DNA of 6,055 nucleotides. It comes from Deltaproteobacteria bacterium (GTDB taxonomy: Bacteria > SAR324 > NAC60-12). The notes under the pieces are model-generated. The model did not search any database. It saw only the letters and a list, made by a program, of their open reading frames with translations, and was not told the origin of the DNA. Made by a program: the position numbers and the translations under genes. Location of the stretch: positions 1 to 6,055 of the forward strand of contig PBZZ01000034.1 in assembly GCA_002730365.1 (NCBI GenBank). Direction: 5' to 3'. Below are positions 1 through 6,055 of the stretch, in pieces. Position 1 is the stretch's first letter. Each line of letters begins with the position of its first letter.

Positions 1-702
1 AAAGTTCCCTACAGAGTGGTGAGCACGAACTGGGAGCTCTCCGAGGGTGACCAATCCTAGGTCTGTTTGCAGTATTTGACTAAGCGCTTGTAGATCTTCC
101 TTAGCTAGCTTTTGGCGTGGAACACCTATTTGAAAATATGGTGAGGATACTCTTGGGAGGCTGAATTGTTTACCAGTCAGGAATGGTTCACGAAAAGGAA
201 TGTTCAGATGAACTGGACCTGGATCTGGGTAAGCACTTTGCTGAACGGCTTGGGCAGCCCATGATTTAACAGTATTCTCTTGTAAAGTTTGATCTGGGCA
301 TCCTGGATCACAAAACCAGCGAGTATGACTACCAAAAAGCCGATTTTGATCAACTGTTTGATTGGCCCCAGTTTGCTGTAATTCTGGTGGTCGGTCTGCA
401 GTAATTGCCAACAAGGGTAGGTGTTCCACATTGGCTTCAATTATAGCCGGGTAGTAATTGGCTCCAGCTGTCCCTGAGGTGCAAATCAAGGCTGCTGCTT
501 GATCTGTAGCACGAGCCCAACCGAGTGCAAAATAGGCAGCTGCCCTCTCATCCAGAAAAATTTGGGTGTTTGCGTGAGGATGTCGCGCAGCAGCAACGGT
601 TAAAGGAGTGGATCGAGAACCAGGTGAGATACAGAATTGTGTAATGCCCTGAGCCACTAGTTCTTCAATCAACCAATAGCTCAAATACTCATTGGGAGTC
701 AT
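1..702 (-). CDS. menD: MenD, SEPHCHC synthase (3' part outside window)
   Basis: Thiamine diphosphate enzyme of menaquinone synthesis. It joins isochorismate and 2-oxoglutarate, with loss of CO2, to give 2-succinyl-5-enolpyruvyl-6-hydroxy-3-cyclohexene-1-carboxylate in the cytosol. The frame is open from an ATG at 702 to the left edge, giving 234 codons of a family usually about 550-580 residues long, so the C-terminal half with the diphosphate/Mg site is missing. Visible motifs are SPGSRSTPL (26-34, substrate-binding Ser/Arg), LDERAAAYFALG (50-61; E52 matches the glutamate that activates the cofactor, E55 in E. coli), TSGTAGANYYPA (75-86), TADRPPEL (101-108; R104 matches R107), GANQTVDQ (112-119; Q115 matches Q118) and GPVHLNIPFREPF (about 162-174). 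The start is fixed by its 4-bp overlap with the menF stop; no Shine-Dalgarno is visible, so translation is probably coupled to menF. Identification is secure from these motifs. The residue equivalences are from memory of the E. coli enzyme. Confidence 0.96.
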   Translation of the reverse strand, partial: MTPNEYLSYWLIEELVAQGITQFCISPGSRSTPLTVAAARHPHANTQIFLDERAAAYFALGWARATDQAAALICTSGTAGANYYPAIIEANVEHLPLLAITADRPPELQQTGANQTVDQNRLFGSHTRWFCDPGCPDQTLQENTVKSWAAQAVQQSAYPDPGPVHLNIPFREPFLTGKQFSLPRVSSPYFQIGVPRQKLAKEDLQALSQILQTDLGLVTLGELPVRAHHSVGNF

Positions 703-2078
703 GAAGGATTTTCGAGCAGGGCTTCCCAGCTACGGAGTTTGTGATCTAACTCTTGCCATTCACGGTCTGGATCAGAACCTTCAACAATGCCTGCACCTGT
801 ATACACTGTCAGGGAATTTCGCTCCAATACTCCGGAACGAATACCGACTGCAAACTCACTTCGCTGTTTGCTGACATAACCAACAGGACCTGCGTACCAG
901 CCACGGTCAAATGATTCCAAGTTGTTGATTTGAGTTCGGGATACTGCTTGGGGCAGTCCACATACAGCAGGTGTTGGATGTAGCGAGGAAAGAAGCTGAG
1001 CATCTGTCACTTCATCCAGTAGACGTCCTTGCAGACGACTTTGCAAATGTTGAACATGCTTCAGTCTCAGGGGTTCAAGATGAGAGAGCCTTTCCACTAC
1101 TCTACAATGTTCTGAGAAGCGTTCTTCCATGAAGCGCAAAACAACAAGATGTTCCCGAACTTCTTTCGTGTCGTGGAACAACTCGTGGGTCAACTGCTCA
1201 TCATGATATGCGTTCTGTCCTCTTGGTCTAGTACCCGCCAAAGCCTCGCTTTCTAGATTCTGGCGCTTTCTTTTGAATAATCTTTCAGGTGTGATGCTCA
1301 AAAATGCCGGTCCTTGCGTATCCTGCCATCCAAAGTGGTAGGCATGGGGCGCTTGCTGACGGAGCTGATTCAGAAGATCAAAGGGATCAGGGCTTACGTT
1401 CAATTGGAAATGGGATTGTCGAGCCAAGACAATTTTTTCGCAGTGACTGGCTTGAATTTGGCTGAGGGCTGCTTTGACCGAATGACTCCAATCAACTATG
1501 TTAGGAGTGTCATTCCTCTCAACAATACTGATTCTCTGGCTGTCAAATAGTCGTTGGCTGGAGGAGGACTTCAAACGGTCCAATAAGTCAAACAGCTCCT
1601 TTGCTGTCGCAGCGCCTTCAATATTTTGAGCAAGATGCACCCAGAGAAAACTACCACTAGGGTCTTGTTGAACCGTTAGAAATGGCAACGTGAAGGCAGC
1701 TTGTTGAAAGTTGCCACACTGTTCAGTTTCCTTGGTTGAAGTGTGGAAAGGTATGCCACCCAGGAAGGCAGTGTTGGGAGGAACTAACTCTTGCCATTCA
1801 GACACTTTCTGCATCACCTTATCGGTAGTGCCTCTTATCTGGAGGGCAGACCCTAATCCAGCCAGTTGGAAATGGTGTTCTCGGTCGGACCAATAAACGC
1901 GAGTAGCTCCTTCTTGATGTTGAAGCCACTCAAGAGGATCTGGTTCTGCAATCGGAATACAGAGTTGGAGAATAGGACTTTGATTGCGATGCTGCCAGCG
2001 TGGTAGCACCTCGCGCAAGTGTTCTAGAGCACTCGGCCAATCAAACGGTGAGGGTTGTGGTTGAAGCTGCAACGACAT
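699..2078 (-). CDS. menF: MenF, isochorismate synthase
   Basis: Chorismate-binding enzyme that converts chorismate to isochorismate with Mg2+, the entry step of menaquinone synthesis. It has 459 residues, a normal length for MenF. Residues 1 to about 180 form the variable N-terminal part; the conserved chorismate-binding domain fills about 195-455. Key motifs are EKIVLAR (214-220; K215 fits the water-activating lysine, K190 in E. coli MenF), TPERLF (263-268; E265 fits general acid E240, with the same 50-residue spacing), EALAGTRPRG (278-287), KEVREHLVV (305-313; E309 fits a Mg ligand), LHPTPAVCGLP (366-376), FDRGWYAGPVGY (390-401), and GAGIVEGSDPDREWQELD (428-445) with the second metal glutamate. 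Retention of K215 and the menD neighbour argue for isochorismate synthase rather than anthranilate or aminodeoxychorismate synthase. A siderophore EntC-type role is possible in principle but unlikely beside menD. The ATG at 2078 is the only start: an in-frame TAA lies at 2112-2114 with no ATG, GTG or TTG between. Its TGA overlaps the menD ATG. Confidence 0.95.
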   Translation of the reverse strand: MSLQLQPQPSPFDWPSALEHLREVLPRWQHRNQSPILQLCIPIAEPDPLEWLQHQEGATRVYWSDREHHFQLAGLGSALQIRGTTDKVMQKVSEWQELVPPNTAFLGGIPFHTSTKETEQCGNFQQAAFTLPFLTVQQDPSGSFLWVHLAQNIEGAATAKELFDLLDRLKSSSSQRLFDSQRISIVERNDTPNIVDWSHSVKAALSQIQASHCEKIVLARQSHFQLNVSPDPFDLLNQLRQQAPHAYHFGWQDTQGPAFLSITPERLFKRKRQNLESEALAGTRPRGQNAYHDEQLTHELFHDTKEVREHLVVLRFMEERFSEHCRVVERLSHLEPLRLKHVQHLQSRLQGRLLDEVTDAQLLSSLHPTPAVCGLPQAVSRTQINNLESFDRGWYAGPVGYVSKQRSEFAVGIRSGVLERNSLTVYTGAGIVEGSDPDREWQELDHKLRSWEALLENPS

Positions 2079-2107
2079 CGTGAACTGTCTGAAATACTGT
2101 ATGAGAG

Positions 2108-2121
2108 TTGATTATAATCAA
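2108..2121 (-). promoter_or_regulatory. Candidate menF-menD promoter: -10 box within a 14-bp palindrome
   Basis: The gap between the CRY-DASH stop and the menF start contains TTGATTATAATCAA, a perfect 14-bp inverted repeat. It includes TATAAT on the minus strand at 2116-2111, an exact sigma-70 -10 hexamer. This would give a leader of roughly 25-30 bases before the menF ATG. No good -35 box lies 16-18 bases upstream (the best placed hexamer is TATGAA) and there is no TGn extension, so the promoter might be weak or activator-dependent. The symmetry could alternatively be a repressor or activator site, or chance in AT-rich DNA. The rest of the 105-bp gap (2079-2183) shows no convincing terminator for the upstream gene, only a 4-bp GCTT/AAGC stem without a U-tract. 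Confidence 0.4.
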
Positions 2122-2183
2122 TTTAGTTATTTTTTCATATCTACCTTGCTTACAACAAGCCCGAAGAAATCTACACCTTCAAT

Positions 2184-3590
2184 TTAACGACGCCAGGCTG
2201 AGGAAAATACGATGGGCTCTGGGTAGGCTCCCAACCTATATTTCGCTCTTTGCTGACGGGTAAATTGCACGACGTGTGGAATTTCTTTTGGCGGAACGTC
2301 TCGCAATTCAGGAACCCAGCGAATAATGAATTCTCCATTTGAATCATACCGCAGGGTTTGGGTGACTAAATTGAAGTAACGATCTTCTCTTGGGTCGTTA
2401 CCAACCCCAGCGACATAGTTCCAGTTCCCCCAGTTGCTGTGAACATCGTAATCAATCAAGCGACTTTCGAAGTAGGCAGCACCCAACCGCCAATCCTGTT
2501 GCAGGTCTCTAACTAGAAAACTAGCTACGTTTTGTCTACCTCGATTAGACATGTAGCCTGTTGCGTTGAGCTTCCTCATGTGTGCGTCCACAAAAGGAAC
2601 TCCTGTTTCTCCCTGACACCAAGCTTCGAGCCACTTTTCCCAATGTTCTACTCTTGGTGATTGGTTGCGTAAACCACCAGAACGGAATAATTTTTCGCCA
2701 TGCAGTCGTGTGATCCAGCGAAAGTATTCTCGCCACCAGAGCTCAAATATCAGCCAGTATGTTGAATCGTTGGTAACCACATCATTCTCGTATCGTCGAA
2801 CCTCCTGATAAACATGCTTTGGAGATAAACAACCCAAAGCTAGCCAGGGTGAAAGTTTTGCAGAATCGTCTGCTTTCAGCATCCCATTGCGTGTCTCTTT
2901 GTAGGTCTTGATTGCATGCGATTTCCACAAGTAGTGTTGAACACGGGACAAAGCTGCGGTCTCCCCACCGGCAAAGCGATAGACGCTGCGAATATCCCGA
3001 ATGAAAGGCTCAAAACCCAGATCTTCCAAATTAGGGATGATACCTGGTGGGCAGTCCTGAGGATGGGGAGCCAGAATTTTCGGGACAGGAATGGGACGAC
3101 TGATTTGAACTTCTTTCTCTACTTGTTTGCGGAAATTACTGAAAACTTGTGGAAGGTCGACTAGAGAAAAAGGAAGTTCGGTTTCTTTGAGCAAGCTATT
3201 CCCGTCACAGAGTCGTAAGGGCACCTGTAATTTCTCACGGAGATTGTCTTCATCACCCTTTTCCTCAGGAGCATGTTCACGATGAGCAAAGACAACATCC
3301 ACCCGATGACGCTCTGCCAACTCTGCAACAATCTCAGGTGGATTACCCCTTCGAAAGATCAATTCTCCACCTCTTTCCTGAGCATGCTTCCTTAAGTCTT
3401 CTAGGCTTTGCAGCAGAAACTCTAAGCGGATGTTATTGATCTTTGGGAACCCATAGGTGGTGGATTGGAACCAGATATCTGGCAGGCAATAGACCAACAG
3501 TAATTGGTCGGACTTCTCCAGAGCACACTGTAAGGGCAAGTGATCATGAAGTCGAAGATCGTTGCGAAGCCATACCAGCGTAGTTCTCAT
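2184..3590 (-). CDS. DASH-type cryptochrome / single-strand DNA photolyase
   Basis: FAD flavoprotein of the photolyase/cryptochrome superfamily, DASH class; family members repair cyclobutane pyrimidine dimers in single-stranded DNA using blue light and may also signal. The protein has 468 residues. The N-terminal antenna domain (1 to about 130) opens with LVWLRNDLRLHDH; FAHREHAPEE (101-110) includes E105, which fits the glutamate binding the folate antenna in this class. The helical FAD domain (about 205-435) carries TYKETRNGML (229-238), LSPWLALGCLSPKHVYQE (246-263), ELWWREYFRW (283-292; E283 fits the dimer-contacting Glu), TGYMSNRGRQNVASF (344-358) and LIDYDVHSNWGNWNYVAG (378-395). R352-D380 matches the conserved FAD salt bridge; N386 faces flavin N5. 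W390 and W367 fit the inner and middle electron-transfer tryptophans, but the distal position is V314. The tail after 435 is short. SNRGRQNVASF and SNWGNWNY mark the DASH class. The ATG at 3590 is the first start after an in-frame TAA at 3621-3623; no Shine-Dalgarno is visible. Confidence 0.95.
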   Translation of the reverse strand: MRTTLVWLRNDLRLHDHLPLQCALEKSDQLLLVYCLPDIWFQSTTYGFPKINNIRLEFLLQSLEDLRKHAQERGGELIFRRGNPPEIVAELAERHRVDVVFAHREHAPEEKGDEDNLREKLQVPLRLCDGNSLLKETELPFSLVDLPQVFSNFRKQVEKEVQISRPIPVPKILAPHPQDCPPGIIPNLEDLGFEPFIRDIRSVYRFAGGETAALSRVQHYLWKSHAIKTYKETRNGMLKADDSAKLSPWLALGCLSPKHVYQEVRRYENDVVTNDSTYWLIFELWWREYFRWITRLHGEKLFRSGGLRNQSPRVEHWEKWLEAWCQGETGVPFVDAHMRKLNATGYMSNRGRQNVASFLVRDLQQDWRLGAAYFESRLIDYDVHSNWGNWNYVAGVGNDPREDRYFNLVTQTLRYDSNGEFIIRWVPELRDVPPKEIPHVVQFTRQQRAKYRLGAYPEPIVFSSAWRR

Positions 3591-3724
3591 GGAATGCCAT
3601 GGGATTGAGTGAGAGCAACGTTAGTGTTGACTGATTCCAGTCTAAGGTTGCCAAAAGTCATCCGCTGGGGAACGTCAAATGTGATAGCGAAGAAATTGAT
3701 TTACTATTTACGGAAGCCAGAGAG

Positions 3725-3746
3725 CCGATGAGCCAATGCTCACCGG
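3725..3746 (-). terminator. Stem-loop downstream of typA, terminator-like but without a U-tract
   Basis: In the 197-bp gap 3591-3787, the arms 3725-3733 and 3738-3746 form a 9-bp stem around a 4-base loop. Read on the minus strand, the arms are CCGGTGAGC and GCTCATCGG, with one G-U wobble. On the plus strand that pair becomes A-C, so the hairpin is better in RNA made in the typA/CRY-DASH direction, about 40 bases past the typA stop. The following bases (CTCTCTGGCTTCC) are pyrimidine-rich but not a real U-tract, so intrinsic termination would be weak; attenuation, 3'-end stabilisation or a Rho-linked end are alternatives. The gap otherwise shows AT-rich DNA beside the typA stop and no promoter for the CRY-DASH gene that I would defend. 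Confidence 0.4.
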
Positions 3747-3787
3747 TGGCAATTTAAAATATTAGAAAAGAAAGTCGAACAAATTCG

Positions 3788-5614
3788 TCAGGGAGTGCTA
3801 CGTTTAGCAGCAATTTGGCGAGCGGAATGGTTGAGAATAACCTTGCGAGGACGAATGCTTTTCGGAGTCACTTCCACTACTTCGTCATCAACAATGAACT
3901 CAATGGCTTGTTCCAGCGTAAGCGGAAGCACAGGAGTCAGAACAGTATTCTCGTCTTTCCCAGATGCCCTTACATTTGTCAGTTTTTTCTCTTTACAGGG
4001 GTTCACGTTCAAATCGCTATTTCGATTGTGTTCACCAATGATCATCCCTTCATAAACTTCGACACCTGGTCCGAGAAAAAGTCGCCCCCTAGGTTCCAAA
4101 TTAAACAGTGCATAAGCTACTGATTTTCCACTTCGGTCTGCAACTAACGACCCCGTCAACCGAGTTGGTAAAGCTCCACGATGGGGCTCATAGCCGAGTA
4201 GCATGGAGTTGAGAATACCGGTACCGCGAGTATCCGTCAGAAACTCACTGCGGTATCCGATCAGTCCTCGAGAGGGAACCTGAAACTGAGCTCGGATCCG
4301 GCCCGTGCCATGATTTACCAAATTGACCATTCTCCCTTTACGTAGCGACAATTTTTCAGAAACAATTCCCAGAAAATCCTCTCCACAATCAATGTAGACC
4401 TCTTCAATGGGTTCCAGTAGCTGAGTCCCCTCGCGTCGACAGATGACCTCTGGGCGCCCTACGGAAAGCTCGAACCCTTCCCGGCGCATGGTTTCGATCA
4501 GAATCGACATTTGCAGTTCACCACGCCCTTTGACCAGGAAACATTCGGCATCATCAGTGTCTTCTACTTGCAAGGACACATTGCTGAGAGTTTCCCGAAG
4601 TAATCTTTCTTGAAGTTTTGTGGACTGAACAAACTTCCCTTCTCGCCCAGAAAGTGGGGAGGTGTTTGTGAAGAATCTCATGGATACTGTGGGTTCGTCA
4701 ATTCGCAGCCGTGGGAGCGCCTGTGGGCTTTCCGCATGACAGATTGTGTCACCAATATGAACGTCCTCCACTCCAGCGAGAACCAGAATATCTCCTGCCT
4801 CAATTTCGCCGATTTCTGCCATAGTAGTTCCACGATATACCTGCAACTTCGTGGCACGCAGGGCCTTGGTTCCTGTCTCACCCAGGCAGACAAGAGGTTC
4901 GTTGCGTTGTACCTGCCCATTCATTACCCGACCGACTGCGAGGCGTCCCAAAAATTCAGAATAACCCAGATCAGCAACCAACATCTGAAAAGGAGCTTCT
5001 TCCTTGAAACGTGGAGGTGGTACATGCTCCACGACTCCATCTAATAAAGGTTCAAGTGTATTTGAATCAGCGTCCAAAGAGGTTTTTGCAATGCCTTCGC
5101 GTCCAATGGCATAAAATACTGGAAAGTCAATTTGCTCATCATCGGCTTCCAGATCAATAAATAAGTCATAGACTTCATTTAGGACTTCATCTGGACGGGC
5201 ATCTTGTCGATCAATTTTATTGACGACAACCATAACTTGTAATCGGTTTTCAAGAGCTTTTTTCAAGACAAATCGGGTTTGAGGCAGGGGGCCTTCAGAA
5301 GCATCGACAAGTAAAATTGCACCATCGACCATGGTCAGAGCTCTTTCAACTTCTCCCCCAAAATCTGCGTGTCCTGGAGTATCAAGAATGTTAATTTTGG
5401 TGCCTTTCCATTCAATGGAGCAATTCTTGGCAGAAATCGTGATTCCACGTTCCTTTTCCAGGTCCATGGAGTCCATCAGGCGGTCACTGATTTCTTGGTT
5501 TTCACGGAACAATCCGCTTTGACGAAACATCTGATCGACAAGTGTGGTTTTGCCATGGTCAACATGTGCAATAATGGCTAAGTTACGAATTTTCGGGTTG
5601 GTGACTAACTGCAT
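3788..5614 (-). CDS. typA: TypA/BipA, ribosome-associated translational GTPase
   Basis: Translation-factor GTPase related to EF-G and LepA. It binds the 70S ribosome and supports ribosome assembly and growth under stress such as cold. The 608 residues match the family length of about 600-615. The GTPase domain (about 8-200) shows G1 AHVDHGKT (16-23), G2 RGITI (56-60, T59), G3 DTPGH (78-82) and G4 NKID (132-135). The usual G5 SA(L/K)-like step reads YAIGREG (168-174). A beta-barrel domain II follows (about 208-295), then an EF-G-like domain III (about 305-385, with GRGELQMSILIETMRREGFE at 363-382), domain V (about 398-480, with SRGLIGYRSEFLTDTRGTG at 448-466) and the BipA-specific C-terminal domain (about 485-608). 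The last carries the signature stretches IIGEHNRNSDLNVNP (525-539) and KKLTNVRASGKDE (543-555), which separate it from EF-G and LepA. The ATG at 5614 is the first start after an in-frame TAA at 5681-5683. No Shine-Dalgarno is visible. The gene diverges from the neighbour at 5630. Confidence 0.98.
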   Translation of the reverse strand: MQLVTNPKIRNLAIIAHVDHGKTTLVDQMFRQSGLFRENQEISDRLMDSMDLEKERGITISAKNCSIEWKGTKINILDTPGHADFGGEVERALTMVDGAILLVDASEGPLPQTRFVLKKALENRLQVMVVVNKIDRQDARPDEVLNEVYDLFIDLEADDEQIDFPVFYAIGREGIAKTSLDADSNTLEPLLDGVVEHVPPPRFKEEAPFQMLVADLGYSEFLGRLAVGRVMNGQVQRNEPLVCLGETGTKALRATKLQVYRGTTMAEIGEIEAGDILVLAGVEDVHIGDTICHAESPQALPRLRIDEPTVSMRFFTNTSPLSGREGKFVQSTKLQERLLRETLSNVSLQVEDTDDAECFLVKGRGELQMSILIETMRREGFELSVGRPEVICRREGTQLLEPIEEVYIDCGEDFLGIVSEKLSLRKGRMVNLVNHGTGRIRAQFQVPSRGLIGYRSEFLTDTRGTGILNSMLLGYEPHRGALPTRLTGSLVADRSGKSVAYALFNLEPRGRLFLGPGVEVYEGMIIGEHNRNSDLNVNPCKEKKLTNVRASGKDENTVLTPVLPLTLEQAIEFIVDDEVVEVTPKSIRPRKVILNHSARQIAAKRSTP

Positions 5615-5629
5615 AAAGTTTGGGTTGGG
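5615..5629. other. 15-bp gap between divergent start codons
   Basis: Only 15 bases separate the typA ATG (minus strand) from the first ATG of the thioredoxin-like gene (plus strand). There is no room for either promoter, so each must lie inside the neighbour's coding sequence, or the plus-strand gene starts later (next in-frame ATG at 5669). I searched about 100 bases on either side and saw no good pair of -35/-10 boxes on either strand. The G-rich GGGTTGGG directly abuts the plus-strand ATG and is too close to act as a normal ribosome binding site. Confidence 0.6.
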
Positions 5630-6055
5630 ATGAAACTCAAAAAAGGCTGGGTAACCTGGGCTGGCAGAATGGCCGGTTATTTACGGACGTTGCTATTGGC
5701 AGGCTTGATCTTTTGGGGAGTGACTACTTGGCAGGCCCGTGATCTGGTACCTGAGAAAGAACTTGCCCCACAATTTCGACTCTTTGCCAGAGATGGACAA
5801 ACATACAGTTTATATGATGCAAAAGGAAAGACGCTTCTGCTTTATTTCTTCGCTCCGTGGTGTACGGTTTGCCATTTCAGTATCGGTAATTTGGAAGGTT
5901 TGCAGCCAAAGCAGGGAGAGGGAGAATTGTTGATCTGGTTGGTTGCTCTCTCCTATCAAAGCCTAGAAGAGGTTGATGTATTCTTACAGCGGCATCAATT
6001 GAAGTATCCTGTTCTTTTTGGTGATCAAGAGATGGCAGCAAATTATCACGTGGGA
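5630..6055 (+). CDS. Membrane-anchored thioredoxin-like (TlpA/ResA-family) protein, C-terminus outside window
   Basis: 142 codons are open to the right edge. After a basic start (MKLKKGW), residues about 17-34 form one hydrophobic segment (LRTLLLAGLIFWGVTTW), best read as a signal anchor that puts the rest in the periplasm. A redoxin domain follows: APQFRLFARDGQTYSLYDAKG (46-66) is the typical entry strand pair, and LLLYFFAPWCTVCHFSIGNL (69-88) carries the redox-active C78-T-V-C81 after W77. The later stretch with LKYPVLFGDQEMAANYHVG (124-142) matches the region before the cis-proline loop, which lies outside the window. Family roles are thiol-disulfide exchange, cytochrome c maturation or protein disulfide reduction; the substrate cannot be told. 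The CTVC dipeptide differs from the CGPC, CPPC or CVPC sequences more common in the family. The ATG at 5630 is the first start after an in-frame TAA at 5606-5608; the ATG at 5669 (M14) is an alternative that keeps the whole membrane segment. Confidence 0.88.
   Translation, partial: MKLKKGWVTWAGRMAGYLRTLLLAGLIFWGVTTWQARDLVPEKELAPQFRLFARDGQTYSLYDAKGKTLLLYFFAPWCTVCHFSIGNLEGLQPKQGEGELLIWLVALSYQSLEEVDVFLQRHQLKYPVLFGDQEMAANYHVG

Noticed and set aside
204..440. A 78-codon minus-strand frame with a hydrophobic segment.
   Set aside because: It lies in a different frame inside menD, whose own frame shows clear conserved motifs across the same bases.
2145..2162. GCTT/AAGC stem in the gap after the CRY-DASH stop as an intrinsic terminator.
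   Set aside because: Only four base pairs and no U-tract follow on the minus strand.
3544..3600. An 18-codon minus-strand mini-frame whose ATG lies 10 bases before the CRY-DASH ATG and which overlaps its start out of frame.
   Set aside because: It could act as an upstream frame lowering translation of CRY-DASH, but it has no ribosome binding site and frames this short arise by chance.
3629..3642. A 5-bp stem (GACTG/CAGTC, 4-base loop) in the region before the CRY-DASH start.
   Set aside because: Too short to call an operator or RNA element; no associated promoter or repeat copies in the window.
3661..3690. TTGACG on the minus strand (within AACGTCAAAT) as a -35 box for the CRY-DASH gene.
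   Set aside because: No -10-like hexamer lies 16-18 bases downstream, so a promoter cannot be supported.
3771..3787. CGAA/TTCG mini-hairpin just after the typA stop, followed by a T-rich run on the minus strand.
   Set aside because: A 4-bp stem is too weak for a terminator, and the T-run is interrupted by C and A.
3815..4123. A 102-codon plus-strand open frame opposite the 3' part of typA.
   Set aside because: It overlaps another shadow frame and the conserved BipA C-terminal domain on the other strand; its sequence resembles no protein I know.
4610..5044. A 144-codon open frame on the plus strand, antisense to typA.
   Set aside because: It lies wholly inside the conserved typA gene, its translation shows no recognisable domain, and no start signals support it; it is a shadow of the typA codons.

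Overview
The window reads as an ordinary, compact stretch of bacterial chromosome. It holds five protein genes and about 0.3 kb of non-coding DNA in three gaps. Four genes lie on the minus strand, in transcription order typA (BipA GTPase), a DASH-type cryptochrome/photolyase, menF (isochorismate synthase) and menD (cut by the left window edge). One gene, a membrane-anchored thioredoxin-like protein cut by the right edge, runs on the plus strand and diverges from typA. I see no RNA gene, mobile element, CRISPR array or phage gene, and all reading frames are intact.

The host is a bacterium that makes menaquinone by the classical o-succinylbenzoate route (MenF then MenD), so it probably has a low-potential quinone respiratory chain. 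The thioredoxin-like protein with an N-terminal membrane anchor fits a Gram-negative cell with a periplasm. The CRY-DASH gene suggests a light-exposed, probably aquatic, lifestyle. Base composition is moderate. None of the starts has a good Shine-Dalgarno sequence. The protein sequences look proteobacterial (delta/SAR324-like or gamma-like) to me, but this is an impression from motif wording, not a placement.

Region by region: 1-702 is the first 234 codons of menD, including much of the thiamine diphosphate and substrate binding half. 699-2078 is menF, whose stop overlaps the menD start as ATGA, so the two are almost certainly co-transcribed and translationally coupled. 2079-2183 is a short gap with a perfect TATAAT inside a 14-bp palindrome, a candidate menF-menD promoter or operator. 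2184-3590 is the CRY-DASH gene. 3591-3787 is a 197-bp gap with a strong hairpin that folds best in the typA-sense transcript. 3788-5614 is typA. 5615-5629 is a 15-bp gap between divergent start codons. 5630-6055 is the 5' part of the thioredoxin-like gene.

MenF and MenD catalyse consecutive steps (chorismate to isochorismate to SEPHCHC). I see no direct functional link between them and CRY-DASH, TypA or the thioredoxin-like protein; the shared strand may reflect only chromosomal neighbourhood. I found no convincing undescribed system. The points most worth a second look are the 15-bp divergent start arrangement, the palindromic -10 element, the altered distal tryptophan of the CRY-DASH electron-transfer chain, the altered G5 loop of TypA, and the uniform lack of Shine-Dalgarno sequences.
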